Part shown: one piece after another, positions 11,550-22,690 of the stretch
Numbering within the stretch: position 1 is the stretch's first letter
Layout of the letters: each line of letters begins with the position of its first letter
Assembly (NCBI GenBank): GCA_031761405.1
Contig: JASEVX010000008.1
Span: 43,355,733-43,419,732 of the forward strand
Source of the DNA: Serripes groenlandicus
Lineage: Eukaryota; Mollusca; Bivalvia; Cardiida; Cardiidae
Direction: 5' to 3'
DNA: 64,000 nucleotides
The notes under the pieces: generated by a model
The model's database searches: none
What the model was told of the DNA's origin: nothing
Seen by the model: the letters and a program-made list of their open reading frames with translations, nothing else
Made by a program: the position numbers and the translations under genes

Positions 11550-12245
11550 TTTCTGAAGCTCCTAATGCTACTGGTATGTCTATTGCATACTCATTTACAG
11601 ATCCTGTGTCTACTGGTTGGTCTATTGTTTGTTCACTAACGGGTCGTATGGCTACTGGTAGGTCTAGTCTATGATATTTTAGAGATCCTGTGGCTACTGG
11701 TAGTTCTATGTCAGGATTCCTTATGGGTCCTATGGCTACTTACTTGTACGTCTATTGCATAATCACCTACATATCCGATGGCTACTGGTAGGTATACTAC
11801 ATGATCACTTACATATCCTGTGTCTACTGGTAGGTCTATTGTGTGTTCACTTACGGATCCGGATGGCTACTGGTAGGTCTCGTCTAGCTTCTCTTACAAA
11901 TCCAGAGGCTACGGGTAGTTCTGTTGTATAATTCCTTACCAGTCCTTTGACTATTGGTAGGTCTATCGCATGATCACTTACATATCCTATGGGTACTGGT
12001 AGGTCTATTGTATGATCGCCTAAAGATCCTGTGGCTACGGGTAGGTCTATCGCATGATCACTTACAGATCCGATGGCTATTTGTAGGTATATTGTTTGAT
12101 CGCTTACATATCATGTGGCTAATGGTAGGTCTGTTGCATGATCACTTACAGATCGTGTCGCTACTGGTAGGTCTATTGCATGATCATTGACAGATCCTGT
12201 GAATACTGAGAGGTTTATTGTATAATCACTCAACGATCCTGTTGG
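11550..12245. repeat. 42-bp minisatellite, about 16 units, open on the minus strand
   Basis: The unit is about 42 bp with core 'ctactggtaggtctattg' and 'gatcacttacagatcc'. Because 42 is a multiple of three, both strands keep long open frames. The minus strand reads a 14-residue repeat with consensus GSVSDHAIDLPVAT, ending in GASETDEIIKIEI and a stop. That frame has one TGA in the fourth unit counted from the 12245 end and at least one frameshift near 11865. It may be a decayed exon of a repeat protein or a non-coding minisatellite. No family is recognised. Confidence 0.7.
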
Positions 12246-12299
12246 TACCAGATGCTTAATTAACAGAGTGTCACTGGTCCTTAAAAATACTACAGATTG

Positions 12300-12785
12300 T
12301 AGCGGTTAATTCTTCCACTTTGTATAGTATACTCTGCTGTATACTCCAGCCTGCAATTTAAATGCAAATACAAATTAAACAACTAGAACGCAACTATCAC
12401 AATATATGCACATCTACAGATATGTCACTGGAATGTGAGAAGAAAAACAGGAGTAAAATACCAATTTTAGGTAATTCCTATAATTAAACAGGCATATCTC
12501 CTGTGAAATGAGTTATTTCATGAGAAAAGGTAAAAGTTGGCATTTCTGAACATTGTCGGTTAAGATCCGTTTGTTCACCTGGTCAGCCTTATCAGAAACT
12601 ACACAAGATGACAGTATAGTCTAACAGGTTTTTGAAACTAGTATATGGACAGTGTAGATCTTGATCAGATTGTGCGAACGGAAATCCATTACTACCACTT
12701 GTAAATGATTTGACCTCGACATCGAGCGTTATTAATATAAAATGTAACGATTGTTTCTCAATCGATGTAAAAGAAGTAAATTTAA
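12300..12785. other. unannotated
   Basis: No feature supported. Confidence 0.3.
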
Positions 12786-12789
12786 ACTA

Positions 12790-12862
12790 AATGTTTTGAT
12801 ATGACCCGAAGAGTGATCGCATTCGTGAAAGACGCTCTACCACTACAACATCGATACAGTAT
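12790..12862 (-). repeat. SINE head fragment
   Basis: The minus strand reads 'gttgtagtggtagagcgtc' (box A region) and ends 'gggtcatatcaaaac', matching the junction after box B in other SINEs. Box B itself is damaged. Confidence 0.45.
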
Positions 12863-13100
12863 TCAGAGTACATGAGGTCAGTGGGACACATGGAAATATG
12901 AAGAGAAACATGTAGACAAAGATTATACTGTTTGTCTTGCCAAAAAGCCACTTGAAGTCTTAACCCTTGCCCATATAGAGACACAATTAGACGAATCTGA
13001 GAAGCCGACGTTTAAAACATATGGATGAAACAGGGAATACTTATTAATGAACAATTTTTCCATTAGCCACACTGTTTTTCCATTCTTATCAAAATGTATG

Positions 13101-14252
13101 TTGACGCCGCGCGGAAGCGCGGTGTCAGTATTAAACACGATTTAATTTTGTACCATGGGATTACGTAATCGAAAAGGGAGCATCCAACATTATTATTGTA
13201 AAGAAAAACTCTGTTATATGTTTGAAACAAAGAACCTTTATGAATCAATAAATTGTGTTAACTGATTTAAGAAAAAACAAGATGCAAAATACGTATGTCT
13301 TCTACCGTTATCTTTAGACACTTTTAATTTGTATTTAATAACTTTTCCCCAAATTCCTAGGCTACGCTTTTTTTAATAGTTTGATTTACGACCCTGGCGA
13401 CACGTTTCGTCAAAGCTCTGAAAAAAAGTTCACTTTTCCCCCTACGATTTTTTAATTGTTTGGTTTACGGCCCCAAAGTTCGGGGGATGTTTTTGTCTAT
13501 TTATAAATACCTGTTGTATTTCTAAACTTAAAAATTCCTCCCCATACAGTTTGTTTATTCAGACCATTGTATTCTTGCTATATGTTCACTATACGTGTGA
13601 AATTTTTCTTTTAATTTCATAAATGCTCAATTTTGATCATAATTATCTCTAAACTTTCTAAAATTGCTTCGTATATTTTGTATATATACTTCTGCTAAAC
13701 TGGAAGAAGAATATACTTCCCCCTCTTCTCCCAAAGCTTTTGTCATACTTAACTTATAACTAAACGCAATAAACCTTAGTATATGTTAATATTTAAGCAT
13801 CTATGTGGTTTTTTTTTTATATCTAATTGATCTAGTTAGAGCAGATTTAACAAAATTAAGAAACGTCAGCCTGTATGACACATTATAGTTGCAGTCAATG
13901 TTAAGCAAACTATGAACTAAATTGTTTCAGGACTAAACTTGTCATTTCACTACTAAACTTCACATGCTGAATATCACATGGATCGCAGCATATAAAACGT
14001 CTTATCCCTACGTTAAAATTTACCCTTTCTGCTCTTGGTTACCTTTTATTATAGGATATGGTAGCCAGGTGAGCAATGTAGGCACATCTAGTTCTTCTTA
14101 TTTAAAATAAAGTGACATTTGGCCTTCTTGTTCAAAATATTTACATCCTGTATGTTTACACGTTATTTAAATGTACTGAACCGCATATGCTTACTTTAAT
14201 TCATGCTTCAAAGTCATGCCCGGCGTCTTTGATGCTATGCATCAAAATTCGT
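13101..14252. mobile_element. 1.2-kb unclassified element, copy 1
   Basis: Diverged but collinear with the reverse complement of 30506-31671 along its whole length. The left end is ttgacgccgcgcggaagcgc, which folds as a GC hairpin (CCGCGC/GCGCGG). The right end is ggcgtctttgatgc..gcatcaaaattcg, with a TTTGATGC/GCATCAAA hairpin. No long ORF. Two copies with the same ends and unrelated flanks mean a mobile unit. The class is uncertain; terminal hairpins would suit a Helentron-like or foldback element. Confidence 0.7.
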
Positions 14253-14734
14253 ATGTTTTTATATTGGAAAGTATTGATTTACTATCGATAAACTATTTTT
14301 AATGACCATATTCATCGCACATACGTATGAGCTTGGTCGAGTAAAACAGAGATAGTGTCGCATGTCTGTATCGTCATCACATCAAGGTCGTTCGATGTGA
14401 AAACGGTCGGGTTACACATCGTTGTTCTGCAGGAGTTACTTCTGGACATCTTCCTTCTACAGACTGGACAGTGACGATTCTATCGAGTCTTAGAGTCGGT
14501 ACATGCTTACCGGAGTCCTTGCTGTTCGCATTAACAACACGTCCCTCGTTTGCTTGACACGGCTCTTATAATTATAAATGAGACTCTTCTAGTGTGTGGA
14601 GGTCTTAACGACATTTCGGTTTGGCATCATTTCGAGTTGTTTTTGTCAGATATTAGGGGATTTAAGCATAGATGCTGACGAGATTCTCTAAATACATATC
14701 GGTGTACATTCAGATGCATTGAGACTCTCAAAAC

Positions 14735-15000
14735 ACCGTCTATGTCGTGTAGTGGTTAAGCGTCCGCCTCAGGTCTGGCAGGTCGCGGATTCGAGCTCCA
14801 ATCGGGTCATACCAAAGACTTAAAAAATGGTGGTTATGGTTGCCTTCCTTGGCGCTCGAAATTGCATGGTTAGCATTAAACCTGACTGCCTTGTGTCAGG
14901 AAAAATGGACCTGTAGTACAGGTAACTAACCAAGAAAACACCGTGATATAACTGACAAAGTGTTGAAAGCGGCGTTAAACACGAAACAATCAATCAATTA
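14735..15000 (+). repeat. tRNA-derived SINE
   Basis: Box A 'tcgtgtagtggttaagc', box B 'ggattcgagctcc', 'gggtcataccaaagactt', the body 'tgtcaggaaaaatggacc' and the 3' signature 'gtgatataactgacaaagtg' followed by ttgaaagcggcgttaaacac and (caat)n. Confidence 0.85.
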
Positions 15001-15355
15001 GAATACCACATCCGTAGACGCAACTTAACTGTTTTTATTCTGCATCGGACGATTCCTTGTTTACCGTGGTTGCGTCAGATGTTGGTGTTAATAATAGAAA
15101 AACACGACTTGAAATGTTGAATAACATTTGATATGATAGGACTTCGAAATTAAAATTTATATAAGCAAAAGATGAGCATTTACACAACCTAATCATTTAG
15201 GAGCTTTTGTTGTAGTAACTGCTTGGATAGTGACGTAACATACGCGGAAATCATAGCTTTACGTTTTCGTTGTTGTCGTACTTAATAATATTGACCTGAT
15301 CCTCGTCTTTGGCAAAGATGTACATCAATACATGTATGGCCAATATTGACGGCCT
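15001..15355. other. unannotated
   Basis: No feature supported. Confidence 0.3.
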
Positions 15356-15359
15356 GCTA

Positions 15360-15470
15360 CAGGTCTTCTCAGATTTAACTTTGCGTCAGCCAATGAAATT
15401 GTCACATACACAATCGTTAGATATCAACAGGGGAGATAATCAATATAAATGAACGAGAGATGTTTTTTTT
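15360..15470. repeat. dispersed repeat (partner 19280-19390)
   Basis: 'actttgcgtcagccaat.gaattg' and 'caa.aggggagataa' recur at 19295-19350 in the same orientation. The class is unknown. Confidence 0.5.
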
Positions 15471-15588
15471 TTGACAAAAACGAGCACCTCGTGAATATTG
15501 ATTGTGTAGGGTCAATTCAAGACAACCTTTTATATATACGTACACAGCAAAGTATTTTAGTCTGATACCGTTGATGTTTACAGGAATC

Positions 15589-15800
15589 CGCCGTGGTCGA
15601 GTGGTTAGCGGCGGGGGTTTGAAACCGGGTGTCCAGGGTTTGATCCCCAGTCGCGGCACTATGGTCATAGTGGAGTGCCTTCTGGCAAGGCACTAGTACT
15701 GGTTTGTCTACCCAGGGATCATGAATAAGTGAACTGTCGCCGTGATATAACTGAAATAATGTTGAAAACGGCGTAAAACCCCAAATAGAATTAAAATAAA
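15589..15800 (+). repeat. tRNA-derived SINE, subfamily 2
   Basis: Head 'ccgtggtcgagtggttagcg' with box B 'gggtttgatccc', then 'gtcgcggcactatggtcat' and 'ccagggatcatgaataagtg', and the shared tail 'gtgatataactgaaataatg'. It is distinguished from subfamily 1 by the gtcgcggcac and ggatcatgaataag blocks. Confidence 0.85.
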
Positions 15801-15944
15801 ATTATGTTTACCTTGCATATCTCTAACATTAAAAATGTTATTTGTCGTATGAAACTACATATCATTAAATAAATGAGAATGAGTTTAAAGTAGGTGAAAC
15901 TACATGTATGTCATTATTAACTATAATATTTGCACAAATGACAG

Positions 15945-16170
15945 AGTACCGCCTGGGTGGTTTATTAGTAGAGCATCTGCATCATGTTTGGTCCCCGACT
16001 GTGTCATACCAAAAACTTTAGAAATTAAAGAAATGACTTTCCCTGCTTTGGGTTTGGGGTTAGCTATACGACTACCTCTCTAGTGTCAGGGTAAATGTAT
16101 CAGATGAACTGGTGACTTTACCAAGAAAAGTCGTGATATTACTGACAATCTTTGTAAAGCGGCTCACATG
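15945..16170 (+). repeat. tRNA-derived SINE, degenerate
   Basis: Decayed head (gcctgggtggtttattagtagagcat), 'tgtgtcataccaaaaacttt', 'tagtgtcagggtaaatgta' and 'cgtgatattactgacaatc'. Clearly a subfamily 1 copy, older than the others. Confidence 0.65.
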
Positions 16171-16289
16171 TAAAATAAATCTTGACCCTACGGTTATAAC
16201 GCGTATGTTTGCTGAAATTAACATAGCCCTAATTTGAAGATTGACTTTGCATTTCCTAGTTGGATCGACAAACTGACAGAAAGATACAC

Positions 16290-16765
16290 GTAATGAAGGA
16301 AATATATCGTGACAAAAGAAGAAATTGCATATCGTGACCATTTTCTTCCTTTTCCACAAAGGTTTCAACTATTTTCAATAATTATACCTTCATTTACAAA
16401 AATGTCATCTGTTTCAGGTTATTCAAAATGTGCCTGGAAGCGGGAAAGAGCAAAAGATTGCCTGTAGTAAAACGTTTTAAATATCTAGAGTATGGAAATA
16501 AATTACTTGAAGCAGGTTTGAAAGCATTGTGTGAAAACGAGGAATTGCTCATTGTCAGCAATGGCTCCATTTTCCACAATATGTTCAATATTCGTCTGTT
16601 ATATTATCTTTCACGGAAAGTTTTTTGGAAACGAATAAACCTTTTCCCGCTTAAAACGCTTTTTGACGCATATGCAGCCGACGACATTTCCAAACATCGA
16701 GACAAAAGGAGAAATTGGTTATCGTAGGCAATTTCTACTTTGCTACAATGTTATCAAATCCTTTC
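16290..16765. repeat. three decayed hairpin MITE family P centres
   Basis: Centres at about 16312-16366, 16530-16600 and 16690-16755 each pair a 'gagaaattg..' arm with a 'caatttc..' arm around a short loop and are followed by 'ccacaatgtt'-like sequence. The hydrophobic and charged ORFs here are by-products of the palindromes. Confidence 0.5.
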
Positions 16766-17082
16766 AATAAGTATTCTAAGTCGTCTGTTGTAGACTCTTT
16801 GGGGTCACAATACGGTCACTGGTTACACACAAAACTGACAATGGAGGTCAAATATGGTTCAGTGTGTGTTTCACATTTTGGATCACTTTTGACTCATTAA
16901 TGAAGGCCGGTGGACTTTGCGTTATTCGGTCGAACCAATCAAATCAGTGTGAAGCGGATGTTAAACAATCAAAAGCTAGACTTTTGCGGATGTAAACAAA
17001 GATTTGAACAATGTTGCGGCTTTAAGTCGACTTTTCGTAACACATGCTAGGAATGGGATAGGGGCGAAAAGCCCTATAAACA

Positions 17083-17345
17083 TATATGAAATAGAATAAA
17101 GAAGCATAGCAATTACATCAAAATATATGAAATAGAATAAAAAAGCATAGCAATACCATAAAAATATATGAAATAGAATAAAGAAGCATATCAATAGCAT
17201 AAAAATATATGGAATAGAACAAAGAGGCATAGCAATACCATACACATATATAGAATAGAATAAAGAATCATAGCAATACCATAACAATATATGAAATAGA
17301 ATAAAGAAACATAGCAATACCATAAAAATATACAAGAATTTCTCT
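17083..17345. repeat. 41-bp minisatellite, about 6 units
   Basis: Unit core 'atatatgaaatagaataaag' plus 'aagcatagcaataccata'. A 41-bp unit cycles through all three frames, which explains a spurious hydrophobic ORF on the minus strand. Confidence 0.85.
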
Positions 17346-17764
17346 AAAATCAAAAGAACAGAAATTTTAATTTTAAATTATGCATTTACATGTCAGGGCT
17401 GATTATATACTTATAAACACGCATAAATGGATATGACAAAATTGGTATTCCTTGCTAAACAAAGTACAAGTTGTTATTTGTGAACAGTGGAAATGCAGAT
17501 GTACACTGTTCACATCTTATATAAGCTCGTTAGACATTTTTGTCAACTTCCGTAGACTCTGATCAGACTTGGCTGATGGACAGCGTGATCTGTATAAACA
17601 CTGTTCAGACAAGCCAACTTGCGCCTTCTACCATGGACTGACTCATATAATACTAGAAAAAATATAAGTGAATTAAGCATATATATATATATATCAATAG
17701 CAATATAGTATTCATTTTGGAACTGTTTCTATGCAAAGGCCCAACACATTCGTGTTACACTTGT

Positions 17765-17974
17765 TTAACCCTTTCATTGTCGATTTTCACAAAATCGACT
17801 CTTCCATTTAGAAAATTGGACCACTCCCCTTTTCGTATAGAAAATTTGATTAAATGTAATGTCTAAGTTGCAAACAATGCATATTTCAGGAGAGACAACT
17901 CGTTTCGAACTGTCTCACCTGAATCAGCATTGTTTACAAAAGCCTTTAATTGCCTATGGCATCGAAAGGGTTAA
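17765..17974. repeat. MITE family Q, best-preserved copy
   Basis: 210 bp between ttaaccctttcattgtcg and ggcatcgaaagggttaa, forming terminal inverted repeats of about 17 bp. The interior has cacaaaatcgactcttcc and 'aagttgcaaacaatgcat'. Other copies are at 1661, 60806 and, inverted, 34080, with a fragment near 22195-22300. No ORF, so non-autonomous. Confidence 0.75.
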
Positions 17975-19275
17975 TGAAGAATTATGATACATTCGCCAGT
18001 TGTAGGAATCAGCAGGGCATACAGGTAACGATCCATCTGCGAATGACGAGATTAAATCACCTTCATGCCCTTCTTTATCTTCATTCCTTCCATCCTTCAT
18101 GTTTTCCTTCCCTTTTTCCATTCATGTATTTCACCATTCCGTCATTTGTGCATTCGTTCAGTCCTTTCTAGAATATGCAGACATTCTAGTAAAATCGCAC
18201 TCTCACTAGTGAGCAGTTTATCCCGAAAGCGAATACAATGCTCTCCCGACATTTCGGATCTATTTTACTCTAATATCAATATATACCATAGAAAAACGGT
18301 CGCCCTATAGAAAGTTGGACTCATGCAAATTAAGTTTGCAACAAGATAACATGAACAACAGTGAATGTCGTTTTTAAAGGTGCTGGCTGAACTCCAGATA
18401 GAGATAATTTGTTTGAAATTATGACACTTCTGCAAATTTTGCTTAAACTGACAACAAAGTAAGTAATAAATAGTTTAACACTATTTAGGGCAGTAAATGT
18501 TGAACAACAGTCAATTGAAGTCATAAAAATGTACAAAATTTGACTTACTGGGAATGTCTACCCAGTAAAATGAAGCATACATGATCAATAGTTAGATGTG
18601 TATTGTACCTGAAAGTGGAATTATTACTCTAATTTTATCGCAGAACTATGATTTTGATATTTCAAGATACCTTTTGAACAGTTTTATAACATTGACTATA
18701 CTATCTATACCCTGGAGTTGAACACCTTTAGACACAATCTCATTAAAACCAAACTTCACTTCAGTAGCCAACGCTCGATTTGCTCAACTCAACTCAACTC
18801 AACTGTATAAGCAATCGGCATAAAAGCTTGCATTTAGCCATTTACAAACAACTTAACAATGAAATATGGCAAAGACTCGCAGCAACATACATACATGTAC
18901 ATTCAAATATAGTCGTCAATACATCTTATTTTAATTTTCTAACTAGCAAACTAACGTTTTAAAGCATTACTAAAGTATTCTACTTCATGTTGTTCAATCC
19001 ACAGTTCTCTGATGTTAAAAGCTTAATAAATAAAAATAAATCGTATTTTTTTCCTATCATTCTTATTCTTCATGAGTGATATCAATTTGTTTATAGAAGA
19101 CCAACTTGTATAGTATCTAGGTTGTAATTGTTTTCTAATGTCAATATACCTAGGACATACAAGTAAACAATGGTATTCAGATTCAATCTGTTTTTGGTAA
19201 CAAAATATACATATTCTATCATTTATCTCAATATGATTGTATCTACCAGTTTCTATTAGCTATGATGACTGTCTA
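17975..19275. other. unannotated 1.3 kb
   Basis: A short pyrimidine-rich tract (18065-18150, ttcattcc-like) and (caact)n near 18784-18803. No gene or shared repeat found. Confidence 0.35.
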
Positions 19276-19279
19276 TAAC

Positions 19280-19390
19280 AGTATTTCTCAGCTTGAGCTT
19301 TGCGTCAGCCAATCGAATTGCCACCTTCAAACGCAACCTTAAGTTTCAATAGGGGAGATAACTCATTTAAACGGAAAAGAGACGCGGTGA
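19280..19390. repeat. dispersed repeat (partner 15360-15470)
   Basis: See 15360-15470. Confidence 0.5.
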
Positions 19391-20103
19391 TTGCCGAGTG
19401 TTACGATTGCATAGAATTTTAAATTAATGGTCAATTTCAAACGTTCTACATGTATTCAGAATGCGGTTTATACATACAACCAAGTACTTGATCTGATGTC
19501 AATGAGATTATGTGAAACCTACGAGTTACAGATACACATATTTTCGACTCGTTGGTATTGTTTGTATATACGTTTCCGTTTGTTTACCCTTTTCAGGTTT
19601 ATAAAGTAAACAGTGAAATACATATACATCTTTTTTTAATTTCACACTTTATAGACGTTTCGGCCTAAATACCTTTATCAAAATATATTCAAAGAACATT
19701 AGACTACATTTTGTCAAAACAAGGTTTTTAATCCGGAATGTCAATAAAGAGTGAAATTAAAAGACTATTAAAAAGTAATATTCCGCGAGGAATGATTACA
19801 GTGAAGTAAAGAACATGAACACAATAAAAAGACAAAGATATTTCCAAACCGATGTAGCCCTGTTTGTTCCACAGTTTATCTCGTTACGAAAAAAACACTC
19901 TTTGTTTAGAGTGACATCTGCGCGTAATAAACGGTCAACTTCTCTGAAAAGGAAACGAATAAAAATAACAAGCCGGTAGGTGGCATGGGATTCGACTAGG
20001 TTGTGGGTCCTTAGCAACGAAACGCAAACGCGCACGTCCTGAGCCAATATGGTACCTGTTCAACATGTTTTATCGGAATCGTCCCTTCGGTTTGGGCTTT
20101 GGA

Positions 20104-20105
<2 letters not shown>
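19391..20105. other. unannotated
   Basis: Contains a tatagacgtttcggcc motif near 19651 of the sort seen in many invertebrate repeats; no gene supported. Confidence 0.3.
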
Positions 20106-20144
<39 letters not shown>

Positions 20145-20166
20145 GCGCACACGCACACGCACACGC

Positions 20167-20212
<46 letters not shown>

Positions 20213-20270
20213 ACACACGCACGCACGCACGCACGCACGCAAGCACGCACGCTCGCACGCACGCACACAC
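20106..20270. repeat. (CA)n/(CG-CA) microsatellite
   Basis: About 165 bp of alternating purine-pyrimidine (CA with CGCACA and CGCA variants), about 200 bp downstream of the cyclase stop. It generates long meaningless ORFs on both strands. Confidence 0.95.
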
Positions 20271-20272
20271 AC

Positions 20273-20480
20273 TAAGCGCTAAGTAATACATACATTCTTC
20301 ACTTTTGTTTCCCTTGCATTTTGTTACACATGAGCGCTGTAATGTAGTTTCGTAAAGGTAAATGACACAGTTGACAGAAATAGGTACATTGTACCTTGCA
20401 GCTAATTTTAGCATTTTCAGTAGGGAATCAAAAACGAAGAAATACGCCTTGAAGTATTTAAGTATTACTTAGCGCTAAGT
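20273..20480. repeat. short inverted-repeat unit containing the cyclase stop codon
   Basis: Ends are ctaagcgctaagtaatac and 'gtattacttagcgctaag', inverted with one mismatch and about 170 bp apart. The right arm overlaps the last codons and TAG of the cyclase gene. It may be a small MITE; no clear target-site duplication is visible. Confidence 0.45.
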
Positions 20481-20586
20481 TATGTTGGTGAAACAGTATC
20501 CAGTTGCCTGGGAAGAATGTTGTGAGGAGTTTTTGTGCGAGAGAGTCAAGACGCATACCATACTTTGAACAGGTCTCTTTGGTATA
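20475..20586 (-). CDS. ADP-ribosyl cyclase (CD38-like), terminal exon
   Basis: Last exon of the cyclase gene. The acceptor acagaatttcag is followed by one base finishing a Pro codon split with the previous exon, then 36 codons and a TAG. It reads IPKRPVQSMVCVLTLSHKN, resembling the family end 'RP...(L/M)QCV..PEHSSC', and supplies late cysteines (MVC, GYC). No C-terminal hydrophobic GPI signal or membrane segment is seen. The stop lies inside one arm of a short inverted repeat (20273-20480), so the present C-terminus may have been set by a small insertion. Less certain than the inner exons because this part of the family is poorly conserved. Confidence 0.65.
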
Positions 20587-20754
20587 CTGAAATTCTGTTG
20601 AAACCAGTGTTAAGGTCAACATTATTGATTTAGGAACAACTGGCACCTATTAACAAGAACTTCGGGACTTTACGATAAGCGACACACTAGATCGGCTTGT
20701 TCTCCTGCGTAGGCTGATGCGAGTCTTCTATGGTCGCCATCTAGTTATACAACA

Positions 20755-21110
20755 GATAGATCCTGTAGTTCAGTCGGTATTAACGCGGGTTGTCCATTAA
20801 GGGATTCGAACTTACTTCACCAGGATAAACAGCCCGCGTCGTTACCGACAGTGATACCGGAGCATGACTTTATAAAAAACTAAAGGAAACATTGGATGAT
20901 ATCTACACCATTGGTCACAATGATTCATCATCTTGGTAGGTTGAGCTCATGTTACGTAATCGGTAGCGACGCGTTTAGTCAATTAAGGGTTTCAAACTCA
21001 CAACACCTGGATAAACAGTCCGCTTCGCTACCGACAGTGCTGCCGGAGCATGACTTCATAGCCAACGGAAGGGAACAGTGGTTATGATCTATACTATTTG
21101 TCATAGGAAT
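20755..21110 (-). repeat. tandem pair of tRNA-like units
   Basis: Two copies about 170 bp apart. Each has 'cggta..gacgcg', then 'ggattcgaact' or 'ggtttcaaact' (box B reversed), then 'cctggataaacagtccgc' and 'taccgacagtg.t.ccggagcatgactt'. The minus strand reads box-B-like gttcgaatccc. The head is SINE- or tRNA-derived; the ggtagcga/tcgctacc arms could pair. Confidence 0.6.
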
Positions 21111-21229
21111 ACTAAAGTGGAGCTACAGGAAAACCAACCTTAACGTATTTATGATAGGTGTAGATAAAGATCTGTCTACGCATTCATACAATCTGCTCCA
21201 AGATATGCAATGTCCGTCAGAAGTTGCTT

Positions 21230-21350
21230 AACCCATTTCCACATACAGACGCTTTCTGGTGCCTCTGCAGCAGATGACTTTTCAAAACATTGTGAAACAA
21301 AGAACAACATGCTCTTGATGACCAATTCCCAAATATGTCACAATATGATC
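21230..21350. repeat. hairpin MITE family P, partial copy
   Basis: 'acccatttccacatacagac' then gctttctggtgcctctgcagcagatgacttttcaaaacattgtga, the outer arm of family P; the centre is decayed. Confidence 0.55.
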
Positions 21351-21544
21351 TACACTATCAAATAATTATAATTTAATTTACATAGATATCCCCTTTTGCT
21401 GCCTATATATTTTCAAAGTCGTCTGCTGTGCTGTACGTGGGAAAGGGTAACCAGTATAAATGCGAAAACTTCGTAAAAATGCAGAGCGGACACGCAGATT
21501 TACTCTGCTTGGTTTTCGTAGAGCAATACCAAAGGATATCAAGG

Positions 21545-21755
21545 ACTGCGCCGTGGCCAAGTGGTTAACGTCGGAAACTCGGAACTGGCCGTCCCGGATT
21601 CGATACACTGTCGCGGAAGCCAGGGTGGAGTGCTCTTGGGAAGGCACATTTCCTAGCCTAGTACTTGTTTATTTACACAGGGATCATGAATGAGTGAACT
21701 GTCGCATTGATTAAAAACAAGTTGAAAAACGGGGTAAAACCAGCAGTAAAAGAAA
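21545..21755 (+). repeat. tRNA-derived SINE, subfamily 2
   Basis: Head 'gccgtggccaagtggttaac', box B 'ggattcgatac', 'ctgtcgcgg', 'agggatcatgaatgagtgaa' and 'gttgaaaaacggggtaaaac'. It lies in the cyclase intron directly next to exon 21777-21863, opposite to the gene. Confidence 0.8.
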
Positions 21756-21776
21756 CAAAACAAACAAGGTTCTTAC

Positions 21777-21863
21777 GGTGGATTTTCAATGCATTCAAAT
21801 GTAAAGCGGAGACTCTCCAGCTTGTCCTTCAGTGTTAGCAACGATCCAGTATCACAGTATTCT
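21777..21863 (-). CDS. ADP-ribosyl cyclase (CD38-like), fifth exon found
   Basis: 87-nt exon with acceptor attgatttcag and donor CCACC|gtaaga. Completing the split codon from the exon ending at 23713 it reads EYCDTGSLLTLKDKLESL and RFTFECIEN, matching the family stretch 'lC...si..L...l....i.F.C.en' near the C-terminus. Two conserved cysteines (YC and FEC) form a late disulfide in this family. Exits in phase 2 into 20586. Confidence 0.85.
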
Positions 21864-22194
21864 CTGAAATCAATAGAAATAAAACATGGGAAAATGACCA
21901 ATTTGGCATTTCTGAGCAGTGTAAGTTCAGATAATGCCGATATATCTGCTCCGTCTTATCATAATCTACACAAGTTGAAAGAAGCTTCTAGCATAGTCAT
22001 GTAATTCATATGAAAACAGTGTAGATCGTGATTAGAATTATTTGGATTTACACTATTCATGAAATCCATATTTCATCTTTTCCCAAGATCGGATTCATAA
22101 AATAACCATAAGTAAATATGATACTGAAACTACCGGATAAGGAGAAAGATGTTTGTATGAATGATTGATTAATTAATTGGATGTTAAATCCGCT

Positions 22195-22300
22195 TTAACT
22201 CGTTCATCGTCAATGTCAATATTGAGGTGTTTGCAAACAATACAGATTCGTTGTGAGCTGACTCACCTGAACCAGCATTTTTTGCCATTAAGTTATCAAC
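22195..22300. repeat. MITE family Q fragment
   Basis: 'ttaactcgttcatcgtcaat' then 'tgcaaacaata.agattcgtt' and 'gactcacctgaaccagca', matching part of 17765-17974. Confidence 0.45.
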
Positions 22301-22524
22301 ATATTCCAAAACTCTTTTTATACGAGGAGGACATGAGCGTTTTACAATTTTAAAACAATTGATTCCATGTCAAAGGAGACCAAGCCTTCGATAAAATGAG
22401 ATCAGTTAATACTCAGATCAGCATGCAGCGCCCCGCAGTCAGATCGGAATATTCTATGTTCGCCAATCGATTGCAAAATTATCATTGATGCCTTAAGAGA
22501 ATTTGTTTGTTTGTTTCTTTTCTT

Positions 22525-22690
22525 GTTATTTCAGTTATATCACGGCGACAGTTCACTTATTCGTGATCCCTGTGAAAACAAACCAGAACTAGGCTAGAAA
22601 ATGTGCCTTGTCCAAGGGCATCAATCATGACCACAGCGCTGCGACTAGAGATCGAACCCGGGACGCTAACCACTCGGCTACGGCTGATTC
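22525..22690 (-). repeat. tRNA-derived SINE, subfamily 2, minus strand
   Basis: The plus strand shows the reversed tail 'ttcagttatatcacggcgac', then 'gttcacttattcgtgatccc', reversed box B gatcgaaccc and head aaccactcggctacggc. Head-to-head with the SINE at 22822. Confidence 0.85.

Noticed and set aside
16976..17353. 125-codon hydrophobic minus-strand ORF resembling a membrane protein
   Set aside because: Produced by a 41-bp minisatellite cycling through three frames; no conserved features.
20011..20414. Several ORFs rich in Cys/Val or His/Thr on both strands
   Set aside because: They are translations of the (CA)n/(CGCA)n microsatellite; the same applies at 37987-38187 and 41063-41365.
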